Assembly: GCF_000182925.2 (NCBI RefSeq)
Contig: NC_026504.1
Coordinates: 682,001 to 746,000 of the forward strand
From: Neurospora crassa OR74A
Taxonomy: Eukaryota > Ascomycota > Sordariomycetes > Sordariales > Sordariaceae
Direction: 5' to 3'
Length of the DNA stretch: 64,000 bases
Part shown: in pieces, positions 32,844-45,135 of the stretch
Position numbering within the stretch: the first letter of the stretch is position 1
Layout: every line of letters starts with the position of its first letter
Made by a program: the position numbers and the translations under genes
The notes under the pieces: model-generated
What the model saw: only the letters and a program-made list of their open reading frames with translations
Told to the model about the DNA's origin: nothing
Databases searched by the model: none

Positions 32844-34492
32844 ATTCAGCGATGTGTGATGTACGAGCAGTTCATGGAGGTCCGGTGTGATTTGACGGCG
32901 ACGAGATGTCAAATGTTCAACGAAGAGCTGCACTGAAAGTCTTGATGTTCAGTTTACAGCGCCGAGCTGTTTGGTAGCGCGACGCCCAGACCAGCATGTC
33001 CTTGTTCAAGTGGGGCTGCTGGCAGGTGTCAGGAGGGGGCCCACAGCTTCAGCAATCGGCACGGACCGTCAGGCACAAACCGACAGTGCAGACAAAGTTC
33101 CCCTCGTCGCCAAGTGGATTTTGCAACTCGCTCTCGGCAGCCATTTGTGGTCCCGTGGATGTCTTTCTTCCCAAACACAACCCGTCATAAGTTCCCAGCC
33201 CATTTCTCGTATCCAAGACATTCATTGCAACCACACCCGATATGGCCGTTGACCATGGCTGAGGCTGAAGCCACAGAAAAGCGCAACCGCTGAAGGGGGA
33301 GGGCTATTGCTGATAATTACAGGGCATGGCTTCAACAGTCAACATCAATGCCCTCTCCCGCCTGTCTCTTCCCGTACGGCCGGGGAATCCACTCCTCTCC
33401 CTGTCCCGATGCCGATGTACAGATTTGAGCGTGTCCGATCGACATCAAGACAAGGACAACCCTGAAGACAAGATGGCCAGTGTCCACTGTTTGCTCTCGG
33501 CAGTGGAGATGCTGAGCTTAATTCAACCACATGTTGTTGACCTCCACCATCATGACCCATCGGCGGGCAGCAAGTGTCTCACGATACCGTCAACAATCTG
33601 AGTTCTCGTCGTTCTTTTTCTATTACATTTCGAAGTATTGTACACATATCCTGATATTGGCTCCAAAGAAGATGACATTCCTTGTTCATGCCAATGAGTA
33701 CGGTTGGTGACAAGCCACTACCAAGCCACCTTCATGGTCTCTTGTCTTGACGCCGGGTGGAAAAAGTCACGAGACTGGGTGAGATCGCATGAGTGGTGAC
33801 CAGTCAGACAAACAGGGTCAGCCCCCGCATTCCCCAGTTTCTGACTCCAGATTCTGTCGAATCCTTTCCATCACATCGGTTCGTCATCACTTGCATAGTT
33901 GCAAATTAATTCTCCTACCCACGAATCACACCTTGTCTGGCTTCGATCCGCGGCATTTGCACTTGCACGAGCCCAAATTCACCCCATCACGAGCACCATT
34001 GCATCCTGCCCTCCACACCCTCTTGTATGCCTGAAAGTAGCGCTTATTGGTCAAAGAAATGTTAACATGCAGGGGAGCCAAACTGTTTTCATCAAAAGTC
34101 GTCTGCAATTCAGGGAAAAAGTGGTGTTCGCAAGCAGTGACGCCCGCTCGCCAATTCATCAAACCTTGGTAGACAATGTCTGATGCTACCCTGGTCACCC
34201 GAGTCATCATGTCTTTTCTTGTGCTTAGCAGGCCGCCCCCGTCACATATCTTTTGCCGACGTCACATCACCTGATCGAGACCATACCCAACAGCAATACC
34301 TGCTTGCAAGTACCACTGATTTTGCATTTTTCAGTGTGTTTCCTAAGATCACTCTACTACCCCTGACTCTGAAGTATAATAATATAGCCATCCACTCTTT
34401 CTCAAAATCAGGATCGGCCCAGACACTTTCCCATGAATTTTTCCATGTTTTCTTCAACAGAGTGTTTCCCACTCGAATGACAAACAGCTACA
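32844..34492. other. No recognised gene
   Basis: The region between two divergent genes (the NIF3-type domain gene on - and the disordered orphan on +). Short frames only. The right end is pyrimidine-rich and includes GTCACATCACCTGATCG, a plausible promoter of the downstream gene. Confidence 0.45.
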
Positions 34493-35494
34493 ATGGCACA
34501 GCCGCAAGTCAGACACAGAACAAGTCTCCACGACAAGCTCAGAATAAGGCAAAAGCCTTTCCCCCTCCTGGATACCGTGCCCGATAATGAGGAAGAAAGA
34601 CCGCGCTCCAGCTACCAGCCTAAACATGCTGCCGCCGATTTTTCTCGCTTGACGGAGTCCGAGACAAGTCAGGTATCCCCTTCACAAACACGGCGAGTAT
34701 ACCGCCGCCCAGAATCGGCAAATCCTCTGGCCGAGATACGATTCCGCGGTCAACGGCGGGACATGGCATCCGCATTTTCGCAACAAGAACAGTCCAAGCT
34801 AGCTCATCTATCAAGACAACCGCCACAGACTGTCACGAGACCGGTTCCTCTCACAGACTACGAGCTTTTCCTCGCACGAGCAGAACTCGAAGAGAGAGCA
34901 CACAGGGACTTATTACAGACCATGAATTCCCAGCTACATGAGAGTCTTCATGATCTCATCAGGCCAGACCCTCATCAACAATTTGTCTCGCTGTCTCCTA
35001 CCAGGCTAAGCGCAGGCTCGACCGCCGTAGCTGGGACAAGTCGGACAACGACCGGCAACAAGAGTCGTGCAAGCCGCACCAGCTGGGCACCCAGTTCTGC
35101 AACCGGCGACACGGCGGCAGAGATTGTTGTGTCCCAACAACATGAAGGAAGTCTAAGAACACAACCTCACCATATCAGTTCACATCATCAACCACAACCA
35201 GATCCCAAGAGCCATTCGGTGATGCCCAACGGCGTCAAGGAATCAATACACCGCTCAGGAACCGTAGGTCGGATCTCGGACAACGGCCTTGCACAGCACC
35301 TAAGGGCTCCAACCCTCAAAAGGCAAGCAAGCTTTGCTCAAAGAATCGCCGATTACATCCGCCCTCCACGACCTGACACCATGGATACTTGTAGGAACGA
35401 GACAGCCTTGAAGTTGACACGGTCTAAAAGTCAGGCTGGGCTAAGGAGGCTGGTGGCTGTTCCAATTCACCACATTGAGACGCTGGCAGAATAA
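34493..35494 (+). CDS. Disordered protein of unknown function
   Basis: A single-exon open frame of 333 aa starting MAQPQVRHRTSLHDKLRIRQ. It is rich in Ser, Arg, Gln and His. One ordered-looking segment, PLTDYELFLARAELEERAHRDLLQTMNSQL (about residues 121-150), is likely helical. The C-terminal part has KRQASFAQRIADYIRPPRP and KLTRSKSQAGLRRLVAVP, which look like conserved short motifs or basic signals. I do not recognise the family. The length, the absence of overlapping alternatives and the coherent composition support it as real. Confidence 0.6.
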   Translation: MAQPQVRHRTSLHDKLRIRQKPFPLLDTVPDNEEERPRSSYQPKHAAADFSRLTESETSQVSPSQTRRVYRRPESANPLAEIRFRGQRRDMASAFSQQEQSKLAHLSRQPPQTVTRPVPLTDYELFLARAELEERAHRDLLQTMNSQLHESLHDLIRPDPHQQFVSLSPTRLSAGSTAVAGTSRTTTGNKSRASRTSWAPSSATGDTAAEIVVSQQHEGSLRTQPHHISSHHQPQPDPKSHSVMPNGVKESIHRSGTVGRISDNGLAQHLRAPTLKRQASFAQRIADYIRPPRPDTMDTCRNETALKLTRSKSQAGLRRLVAVPIHHIETLAE

Positions 35495-37380
35495 TCATCA
35501 CTCAATCACCTGGTATTGTTAATGAATGTTACACGCTACCTCTCCATGACACTCTCCCCTTCGCTCTTTAACTTTCTATTTTTCCATGTCGCTTTGTGCA
35601 ACGTTCTTACATAGGATAACGACCCTGGATTGATCAAGACCCATCCACCGGCTCACCATTCAACCCTCAATAAGCTAACATGGTATCTCCACTGAGCCGA
35701 CAGACCCTCCAAACTGATATGCTTCGGTAGCCCTTCTCAGTGCCGGCACCCCCTCAAAAATCAGCTTATCCCCCAACCCAAGTATTACGCACTCAGGACA
35801 TGGAGACTGGGACGCTATGCATCTTCCAAGGATGAGGGATCGCTTCCTTTGGGCTCCTCACATACGGTCGAGGCCATCGTTACCACATTTCGTACTCATT
35901 GACAGCTGATCGAGCACTATTGTGAGCCTATGTACTCAAGCAATCGGCGAATCCGCATCAAATATATCGTATGATTTTACCATGGTGATGTGGGGCAGAG
36001 ATGTCTCTCTCCCTGTTGCCCATTGGGTTTCTGTCATGGTGGGATGGATCAATATCAAGCGTCAGAGAAATTCTGGTAAGGCAATACCTTATCGGGGAAA
36101 GGCCTGTGGACCTATGAACTGTACATACCTAGCTTGAATGGCCAGGACAGTGAATGTTGGTAAGTTGTAGACGATGGTTGTGAATTGCGCGCTGTGCCGG
36201 TGTTGGGGAAAGTAACCCAAAAGGTTCTTCGATCACATTTTGGGCAAGCCGGCAGGCCCTTCTTGCAATGAGATCTGCTTGTTTGTTCATTCCTTTCAAC
36301 ATTATTATGTCTTTTGGCCTAATGTACCTCCTCAAAGCAGCAGACCTCATGAGAGAGTTGTTCAACCAAATCAATGATTTTGGCTATCAGGTCTCGATGA
36401 AAGCTGGTGTTAAGATCATGATACTTGATCCGGCCGCAGTTGCCAGTTGGTGATGGCCGTGTGTAACTGGGACGTTTTGAACGTTGTGAACAATCTGGGG
36501 GCCCTGGCGTTGGGAAGTTTGGGCAAACCTTGAGATGTATCAGAGATGATGCCGCAATGTTACTCTCCGGGCGCTCTCTGTGTCAGTACCGACCCGATGA
36601 CCATGCTGCGGTGGTTGTTGAACTTGGGAAGAGCGGCGGGTACACGATTCAGCCCCCGTTGCGCCGCTCTGAGTAATTCTCCCTGCAAGTCCCTGCCCTC
36701 ATTGGGCCCAGCATCGCCGTGTTGTTGCGCACGAGGCGAGTATCTTGGCGGGCAATGCTTGTGAGCTTGGATAAGTGTATACCCAGCTTCATCATAGTCT
36801 CGGAATCCTGCATGGGTACTGATATTCTGGTCTGTTCCTGTGCCCACGTAGATGAACGGTAGTTCCACTGGCTTCTTGAAGTTTGAGATGCAGATGGAAA
36901 AAGAGTGTTCGTTGGTGTTCGATAGGTAAATTCGGGCAGAGACTTGGTGGGTCCAATGCTGGGATATGGCGCTTTTGAGATGGTTAGGCTAGAAAGGGGG
37001 AAGTGTGTTTCAAAGTCGAAACCGGTCTCCCACAACGACGACAGAATCGATGAGAATCGCGAATGGATGGATCAATGCGGTCTGTGGTCCACACAACTGA
37101 AGGGACTTGCTTCGAACGTGCATTGCTCTTACCTCAGTTACCAACTATTGGAGGCAGTTGCGGAAGGGAAGGCGCGAAGTCTCGTAAAAAAATCCCAAAT
37201 CGTGATGCGGCCGGTTTCGAAATGAATGTGCCGGTTTATTGACGAAGGCGACTTCGTTTGGCGAAGTAGATACAAGTTTGCATTTATCTCAGCGCCGGCC
37301 GCCACCCTGACCTGACGCTGGCAAATATCCCAGTAGCTCCTCGTCCCAACCTCGAGGACATTTAGCCATATCAACTGGAC
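35495..37380. other. No recognised gene
   Basis: No supported coding region. Minus-strand frames at 36560-37035 have no family motif. The right end may contain decayed N-terminal sequence of the Hsp70-like pseudogene that follows, but I could not align it. Confidence 0.45.
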
Positions 37381-38645
37381 AACCGGCTATATGGACCAGA
37401 CAGAAGCTTTGAAAGTCGGAAAACTGTGCATTACCATTCCCTCACAGAGGGACTTGAAGTTCGAGAAGCAATACCGTTCGATCCTTGCAGGGTCCTTCCG
37501 TTATGACGTTGATACTATAAAACAGCGAATGGTGGTGATGGTTATAACTTCTCAGCAAGTGGACGAGAATCTGGCAGCGTCAACTCTGATCAGATCTATT
37601 TTCGAGTTTCGACAAACTTGACCATGACGGTCATGAAGTGGTGGCACTTACTTAAATCCGCCTCTCAAGGTACAATGGTTAGGTAGTCTTCCTTTTCCAG
37701 TTTTCCTCCAATTAACCACCCTCTCGCTCTCCATCGAGCCGTACCGTAAGCACCACAGTCCGGCTGCACCTTCTACATTCTGACCGGCACCCCGCAACCC
37801 CAATCGACAAATACGCCTTGATCGATAGAACCAAGGCCGAAGTCAAATACAACAAGAAAAGTTGCGGGAAGTTAACGCACTTTACCAATAAATCTAGCCA
37901 ATTTGCCAACTTCAAAGGTGAGGAGTCCCAACTCCTCCAGGCATCGACACCGTGAGGCTTCATCCTCAGGCAAGGTGTCGGGGCCGGCATCCAGATGCGA
38001 CAACGCCACACTTACAAATGGGACGACAGCGCGACCACAATTTTCTACTACGTGAGTCCCCCCCGGCCCCCTGCTTCTGTGTACACTTGTCCATGGCACA
38101 ACCACTTGTCTAGAGGACGATAGGCACCATCCTAATTTTCCTCCTTCTTTTCCACAATTACCAGAACGGGACAGTCGGGACATCACAGGGGAAACCTTGA
38201 TCACCAACTTCTCAACATTCGCGGCGGCGATGGGTATTGTCTTGTGTGTAATCCCTGGTACGCCGATAAAAACCCGAACCTCCAAAACGAGGACCCCAAC
38301 TCTCTTCCTCAGATCAGCACCGAGCATGGGTACGTTCTGCTTGAAGGTCAACCCTCTGTTTTGCCCCCAAGTCGCGCTGAGGGTAATTATTTCACCAAGG
38401 TCGATATCAGAGGAGATAGCAACAACATGGAGCTTATCTTAGACACAGCGCTGGTTGCAAACCCCAATCGAGCCCGAAGTAGCCGCTACGAAAAGGTCGA
38501 TATCCACCTCCCGCTAGACCACAAAGGTAAAAACAACTATATTATTATCGGAGAAAGGGGGAAAGCCTTGCGTGAGGCCATCAGAGACTTTCGGGTCAGG
38601 CGCCGCCTGGATGTTCAGGACTTCCTCAACCACATAGCGTCATAA
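37381..38645 (+). pseudogene. Decayed Hsp70-like gene (HspD)
   Basis: Three separate stretches align in order with the intact Hsp70-like genes at 46617-48656 and 50703-52791. The first (about 37410-37530) reads VGKLCITIPSQRDLKFEKQY, matching VGKLRVTVPSQWDLRFEGQY. A second (37972-38051) reads LRQGVGAGIQMRQ then KWDDSATTIFYY, matching QQGAAIGLQMRQ, and ends at a conserved GTGAGT donor. The third (about 38175-38645) reads GDGYCLVCNPWYADKN and ends as an intact C-terminal domain of about 155 aa. The N-terminal phosphate-1 segment and most of the middle of the ATPase domain are missing, the first stretch ends in a stop, and a TGA precedes the second. The gene lies on the opposite strand to the other copies. 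Confidence 0.65.
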
Positions 38646-40521
38646 GAAACCCACAAGGCCATGGCGGGAAACCTCCCTGAACTTTTTCTCGGCTTTTTTT
38701 TCTTTACTTTCTTCTACCTTTTCTCTTCCGTTTTCATAGCTTCAAGCGAACCGGCCACCCTTATCGTCAGCGAGCTTCTTCAGCTTAACCCAAAAGGAAG
38801 ACGATATACAACTGGAAGTCCACTTTCAGATTCTCAGCTCAGTTATGAGAGTCATTTTGGCTGTGGAAAAACGGGTTTCAACACAGAGGAAACACAAGTT
38901 GTGTTATCAATGGCAAGGGCATTGAGAGTCCGAAACAAGTGTTCTCCAAGCTCAACATTCAGTAAGAACTGGGGATTTCATCTGCTTCTCTTCATCAAGG
39001 CGCAAATTTCGCGATCTTTGCGGAATTGAATGGGCAACATGACATGGATGGACTTGAACACGGGGAGCGGCTACAGCAGGACTTGGCCGAGAACGCGGGA
39101 AGGGCTACTGGGTCACTCGAGCAGCAATGATCACATTAACGATACCGATTCACATTAAGAAGGGAGTGAAAAGGCAAGAAAGCGAAGAGGGACGCAGGTA
39201 GTTCAGTTGTAGTTGTGGTGCGCGATACAAATACAAACACCTTAGAGGACCGCATTTCACGATGTTCTCACACGTAAAGAGGACCGACGACACATCTATG
39301 GTAGCGATCAGTCTTTACTTCCAAGAATATTCTATCAAGTCCCGTTGCATAGGTGCGACGTTGTTGTTGAGTGTCTTGGATAGTTGGAAAGTGGACGTTG
39401 GAGCGCACAGAAATTGGGCGTGGTTGCGCGTCCTGCTTTTCTGAATGAATCTGCAGGTACAAGGCGCGGATAGACGGCCAACATGCAACATGCCGCTCCT
39501 GTGGTCTTCAGTCTCTGGTTTTATAGCCAAGTTGAAGGCTGACTGTCGTGCCTGCACTTTTACATCTAGTAAAGAGGTACTTATATTCATTGCAAGGCAC
39601 CCCTAAAAAGCTTGCCATCTTGAGATATCATAGCTACTTGCATATATGTATTTTCTTGGATACAACGAAGGCTTCGAATAGGCTTGGATGCATGTCATAT
39701 CGGACACCGATAATTTACTTTGTGTGCATAATCGTGCGTCTTAAACAAAAACGGGAATTGGGCAGTTGCAAATGGTATTGTTTGGGTACCAAGTGGAAGC
39801 TACCTACGTACCTAATGAACAAATCTGCATTAACCCGCACCTGCATGTGACAGAAAGCTGTCCCTGTCAAGCGACACATACACTGTAGAGCTCAAGAAGA
39901 CGACGATAAAGCATCAAGGACACACGTCTCCCAACGATTCTAGCGTCATGATCACGGACAACTCAACTATTAATATGGTGATTCCATCTATGGGCTTGTG
40001 CCGTTTCTAATTTGTTACTCTTCTGTCTCCCCTCTGATACCCTTTATCAGTTCCGATTGATCAAACGCTGACACGCCGTCAGAACTGAAAGGATGCGACG
40101 ACTCGCCTGTCCAACAGACAGAAAGGCCTGCGTAAAACGGACGCCAGAACTTGCTGGGTCCCACGACGTGAAGAAAGAACCAGAGAACCAACCAGAATAA
40201 CCACTGGTGACAAAGCCTTTTGTCAACCACAAGCCAAAAGCCCGCACGATCCAGGGTAAACCACTTCAACCACATCCCATATGAGCCCAAACCACCTCTC
40301 TCCAACCATCTGAGTTACCGCCTACTCGATCGCCCGATCCATAGAGCGCTGCCAATTCCAATCTCATGAACGTCTCGAGAGCTCTCATTATGGCCGTCGT
40401 GATGCTAGCTCCATTGGCGCTTCGCATCCAGTTACGAGAGGTATGCTATCAGTCCAAATTCCATTGGGCGTGGAACTTCAAGCCACAAGACAGGCACATC
40501 TTAATTGGTATCATGGGACGT
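38646..40521. other. No recognised gene
   Basis: Short open frames only. The region just before 40522 corresponds to the 3' side of HspA; a frame reading GASITTAIMRALETF on the minus strand near 40370-40410 might be a relic of the conserved downstream part of the family. Confidence 0.4.
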
Positions 40522-41916
40522 CTAGTCGATGAAGATCGGAGCGGGGAGGTTGGCCTCTTGAACCATGGAGCTCAACGTGCGCTTCAGGGGCTTGTTCCTG
40601 ATGCTACCTCCCGCAATGAAGATCACCGGCTGAGGGATAATGAGAGGGGGTTTGGCCTCTACGGTCCTCATCTTCAGCTTTTCCAGTAGGTTTCCCACAA
40701 GCTGGAAGGCGGCTTTGTGAGCGTCGTTCCAAATCTGGGTGACCTCCTCCTGGCTGAAGTTGAACACAAGGAACTTCTGGGGCTGCGCTCCCGGCTGGGG
40801 CACACCAAACATAAATGGTCTCGGGTTCTCTCCCTCCTGCTGAGGGCCCCACTCTCGTCCAGCCGGTAAGTCAGTGAATACGTCGCGAATTTGCTCGGCG
40901 ATAGCAGGACACATTGGATGTCCTGGGCCGGAAGCCTGGTTAAGGCACTTGACGGCACAGGCAGCCATCACGTTGTGCAGCACGTGTTCAATGCCACCGC
41001 CGACGCCTAGAAATGTAGCCACGTATCAGAATCTAGACTGGAATATGACGGGGAAGATGGCAGGCAGATGATCAAACTTACCGAATGACTCTTCCAGTCT
41101 GAAAGACCGCGGCTGTCCCTCCGCTCTGTGTTTGACCGAAAACATAGATGCGTTCTTGATTCCAATATCAGCAAAACTTTCGTCCATTGATCAACTCATG
41201 ATGACAGGAGTGCCTACCAGAATATCTTCGCTAAAGTCAATGGCCAGCCAGACTTGATCGGCATTTGGCGCCTTGACCTTGTCCAAGTACTTGGGTGTGC
41301 TCAAAAGGCAACGCGTCAGCGCATCTGCGGCCTTGACGAAGCCGACTTTCTCCCTTGTCGTCCTAGGGTTCCACTCGAAGGCCTCTCCGATCAAAGACAG
41401 GAAGACATCTTGAAACTCCCGCCCCCATTGCGCCGGCATGGTAACGGAGAGACGATCAATCTTCCAATGCTTGCGCATATTGGCCAGAATCCATCCTCGG
41501 ATTGTTCTCAAGAATTCCAAGACGCCAGTCCGAAGTTTCTGGCGAAATGCCTCGCTGTCGTGTTGACGGAGCTTGTGTACCATGGGGTATTGGTCCACAA
41601 GACTGTCTGAAGCGTTGGCGAGAATGTAGAACGCATGCTTCAGCGAAACAGCTTCGCGGTTGGCTGGACGAGCTTCGCCCATGTACACGGGGCCCTGATC
41701 ATCGAATGGATAGCCATGAGAAGCAAAAGCCTTGGATATGGTGTTGTTGACGATGGCGACGGTGAAGGTGCTGCCAAGGTCAAGGCCGACCATGATATCG
41801 CCGCTAAGTCATCCAAGATGAGTCAGTACACATCAGTGGGTAGAGGGGGATTGGCGAACATACGAAACTTCTCTCATCATCCGGAAAATATCCATGGGGG
41901 AAGTAGGAGCGCCCAT
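40522..41916 (-). CDS. Hsp70-like ATPase-domain protein, C-terminally short (HspA)
   Basis: Four exons (41916-41864, 41803-41218, 41154-41082, 41006-40522) give 398 aa. The 73-nt third exon is exactly the size of its counterpart in HspC. The start MGAPTSPMDIF is followed by VGLDLGSTFTVA, the phosphate-1 loop of the actin/Hsp70 ATPase fold. The phosphate-2 loop is degenerate: LAIDFSEDIL replaces the LVFDFGGHNM of HspC, losing the paired Gly. The adenosine loop is FIAGGSIRN. The reading frame stops soon after this loop, so the roughly 200-residue C-terminal part of HspB and HspC (GIGLQ to the end) is absent. Such HSPA12-like fungal proteins are expanded and poorly characterised; ATP hydrolysis by this copy is doubtful. 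Confidence 0.82.
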
Positions 41917-42509
41917 TGCGTGGGAGTTTTCGAAGTCCTGTCCGCTTTGTTTCCGATTGTCTGCGGCAAATGATGCCAGGTGCAAAGATCCGTGTAATTG
42001 ACTTAGCGCAAGGAGATGAAGATATCTACTCGGCGCGAAGTGGTTGAAGAAGCGTTGAAGAAGGAAGACAAAAGCAGAAGACGTAAAAGTTTTCCGCCTC
42101 GTTGCATGTTGGAGGTAGAGAGGTAAAAGAGAAGACGACGGACGAGGACTCAGAGCAGTCTACTTATACCACCAGGAAGCGCCGCTGGTGAATGGAGATT
42201 GCAGTGAATGGGCGCCCAAGGTTGCGGGCTCAACTTCCAACAACTTGAACAGTTTCATCCTCAAGTGTTGATTCCCTTCACTACCTAGCAAGTACCTACC
42301 TATTGTCCGGTGAACCGCACAGAAGCCCCACGCATGAAGGTGATGAAACAGCAACATCAGACTGACAAACGCTAAGAAGACAGTTCCAGTTGAGCCTAGA
42401 CCCGCAAGGAGGGGCGTTGTTTCGTTTGTTTTTCACGACTTCCATCGGTTGAAGCATGCATGGTGTAGAGGCTGTAGGTAATCTTCTTGAAAGGGCGGCG
42501 TAGTAGCTG

Positions 42510-42857
42510 TTGAAAGGTATTCAGTCTCAGCAACCGGTTCAACCGCCGTTCCTGTACCCGAGCCATACTTCGTACCCAAGCCGGCCGGGCCTCTCCCCGT
42601 CCGCCATTACCTACTCACCGACACCTTCCAAGTCAGCCGCTCCCATATACCTCCGGCCCGCCTTACTGCAACAGACGACGGGAGTGTTCCCGCCGCGCTA
42701 TCAGCCGAGCCCAGCCGAATACAATCGCCGTGCTACGCGTACCACCATCACCACTTCAGCCCTTGCTCCCGCCCCCATCGCCGAATCCCAGTCACCACAT
42801 CGTCTGCCTCCGCCACGCTTACTGTCTTTGCCGATGGAAAAAGAAAACACCCAATGA
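42510..42857 (+). CDS. Possible proline-rich small protein (weak)
   Basis: An open frame of 115 codons rich in Pro, Ser and Tyr (QPPFLYPSHTSYPSRPG). A minus-strand frame across 42701-43054 encodes a hydrophobic sequence (FVVLQIAIGVIDPITLVANL), so one of the two may be real. Neither has a recognised family. Confidence 0.25.
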   Translation: MKGIQSQQPVQPPFLYPSHTSYPSRPGLSPSAITYSPTPSKSAAPIYLRPALLQQTTGVFPPRYQPSPAEYNRRATRTTITTSALAPAPIAESQSPHRLPPPRLLSLPMEKENTQ

Positions 42858-43444
42858 GTGACCTCGATTGAAATCCAAAGATAAGGACAAAGGAAAAGCC
42901 AGGGGCGCAAAGCCACCACAGCGGCAGCAAGTGGAAGATTAGCAACCAGAGTGATGGGATCAATGACACCGATGGCGATCTGCAAAACCACGAACAAGCA
43001 CGGATCGAAAGCCTTGGTCGGTGACTGATAAGCACAGGCAAGAAAGAACAGCATAGTTCTGATTGCAAAGAAGAGGGAGGATGTGTCAATGGAAGAGTTT
43101 CGACTATGACTTTGGAACTGTTTTGTTTGGGTGGGGGGGCGGGTCTAGTGTTCGTTGAGCAGTGATTTTTCGTCTTCGTACCTGGGTGAAAGTTGGCCCT
43201 GACTTCAAGGAGTTGTGAAAGGGGGGCAGGTCACTAGGAAATTGATGCCTGAACTATCTTCCACATACAAGAAGTACTGCACTGGGATGGAAAAGAGATC
43301 ATCAATGCCCTCACCAAGACCGACGTGATAGAGGCAGCCAACGGTCGCCAACGATTTGCCTCCATACATCGGGTCAATTCCTAGAAAACCCAAAAGTCTG
43401 TGATACATGTTTCTCGTCGTATTGCAACCGTCCATCGCGTTCTT

Positions 43445-45135
43445 TCACTCTGGTTTACGGCCCCATGCGACCCGCAAGATGAAGTAGCCGTGAATGTTAG
43501 GGTCGTTCCATTCCTTCTTGACGTAGCGGGCGAACACCTTGGCCTCTTCGGGAGTCCAGCCGAGGGCGGCATTCCAAAAGTAGTTAATGTATCCTGTAGT
43601 CGTATGTTAGCATCAGTGTCGGCAGTTTCAATCAAGGGGTCGGATGTGTTGGCGTTTCCCCCTTGGTAGTCCTCCCTTCCCTTTTCTTCATGCCTTGAAG
43701 CACAACTTACCTTCGATATCCGCCTCGACAGCCATTTTCCACCAAAGACCTCGTTCGGCGGCCTTCTTATCCGGGTGCCAGACACCCAGAGGGACTTCGA
43801 TATCCCTGAATTGGATATCGACGAATCCCGCAGCTTCCATACCCTTCCTCTGAACGTCCTCTTCATAGACAGTGAAAGTCCTTCCGAGCTTTTTACCGCC
43901 CTCCCGGAAGACTATGCCCCATTGGTCTATAGCACTACCTTCTTTCACCGTCCCGTCATGACTATAGAACCTCCCAGAAGTCCCGGAGCTTTCAACCCAA
44001 CCGCCAGGCTTGCAGACTCTGTAGGCATTACGGAAGAGGGCATACCAGTCGGTGACGATACCATTCATGAAGCGCATATTGATGAAGTCGAAGGTATTTT
44101 CGCCCCATGTCCACTCTTGGTTGCAGTCCTCCAATTCATATTGGACGTTCGGCGGCACCCAGGAAGGTTGAATGGGCGTGATATCGGTACCAATAACTTC
44201 GGCATTCGGGAACTCGTCGGCGAAATCGCTGAGAAACGACAACATTGTTAGGAAGACTTGATGAGAAGACGGTGAAAAGATTGCTACTCACATGGACCAC
44301 AACCCGGACCCAGTTGCGATGTCGAGTACCTTTTGGACCTTCTTCTTCTCCAGTGGAGCGAGATACAGCTTGCCGTCTGTCTGCAACATCAGAGCGTGGT
44401 GTCTTTTCAACTGTTAGACTGTACGATCGAAGCAGTCATTATTGATCGTGGGTATGAGGTGGTTGCTTTTGGCTGTCGTCGCAACAAGAAGAGGGACTGC
44501 GGATTAAAAACAACAGATAAAGGCAACCAGCTCACACCCATCGTCAATCAGGTCAATATTTGCGGGTATGCGGGCTCTTACAAGAGATCCAAGGCTTCGA
44601 CGTGACGCGGGTCGTTCGGTTCCCACGATTCAGCATTACCCAACTCGCCGTGATAGGTTCTTCCTTGAATGGTGCGGTATTGGTAAATGCTCGAAGCCAG
44701 AGAAGCGGTGGTGGACATGAAAGATCCAAGTGTAGAGGCACCATCGTTGCCCGGGCCCTCTTCCGGGAGCTACAAAATAGAGAGAACTGTGTCAGTTTCG
44801 ATGCCTGAACATCAAGTACGGTAGAATCTCGCGGAATCGGGGGTCGGGAATGCAATGTTGGTGGTATCAACCATGTACATGCTCATCGACGGCTCCCCAA
44901 ACGCATCTGGCAGGCAATGAAGACCAAGTCTTCTATACGACACCAGATCTCAATTTTGGGAGAAAATATGCTAATGAGCAGAGTGATTTACCGCTTGCTC
45001 TGTCCAATGCGATGCAGGAAGAATGCCTGCGGCGTTTTGCGCCTCGACACTGAGCGGGGCCAAGACCGGGGCTGGAGCAGCTGCCTCGCCCTTGGGGCTT
45101 TGGGGACTCTTGGGACCTTTTGAACTGGTGACCAT
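43445..45135 (-). CDS. LaeA-like SAM-dependent methyltransferase, copy 7 (MT7), inverted
   Basis: Five exons (45135-44992, 44769-44582, 44402-44292, 44228-43711, 43593-43445) give 369 aa, with the same exon lengths as MT1 from exon 2 on (188, 111, 518, 149). The N-terminus has [13 protein letters not shown], then ILPASHW. Introns 1 and 2 are long (222 and 179 bp). Motif I is [13 protein letters not shown]: the first Gly is Ala, as in MT4. [34 protein letters not shown] and GRKPE follow. It is the only copy on the minus strand and lies between Hsp70-like genes about 19 kb from the array. Its promoter still shares a 55-bp block with MT1, so it probably came from the array by duplication and inversion. 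Confidence 0.92.
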
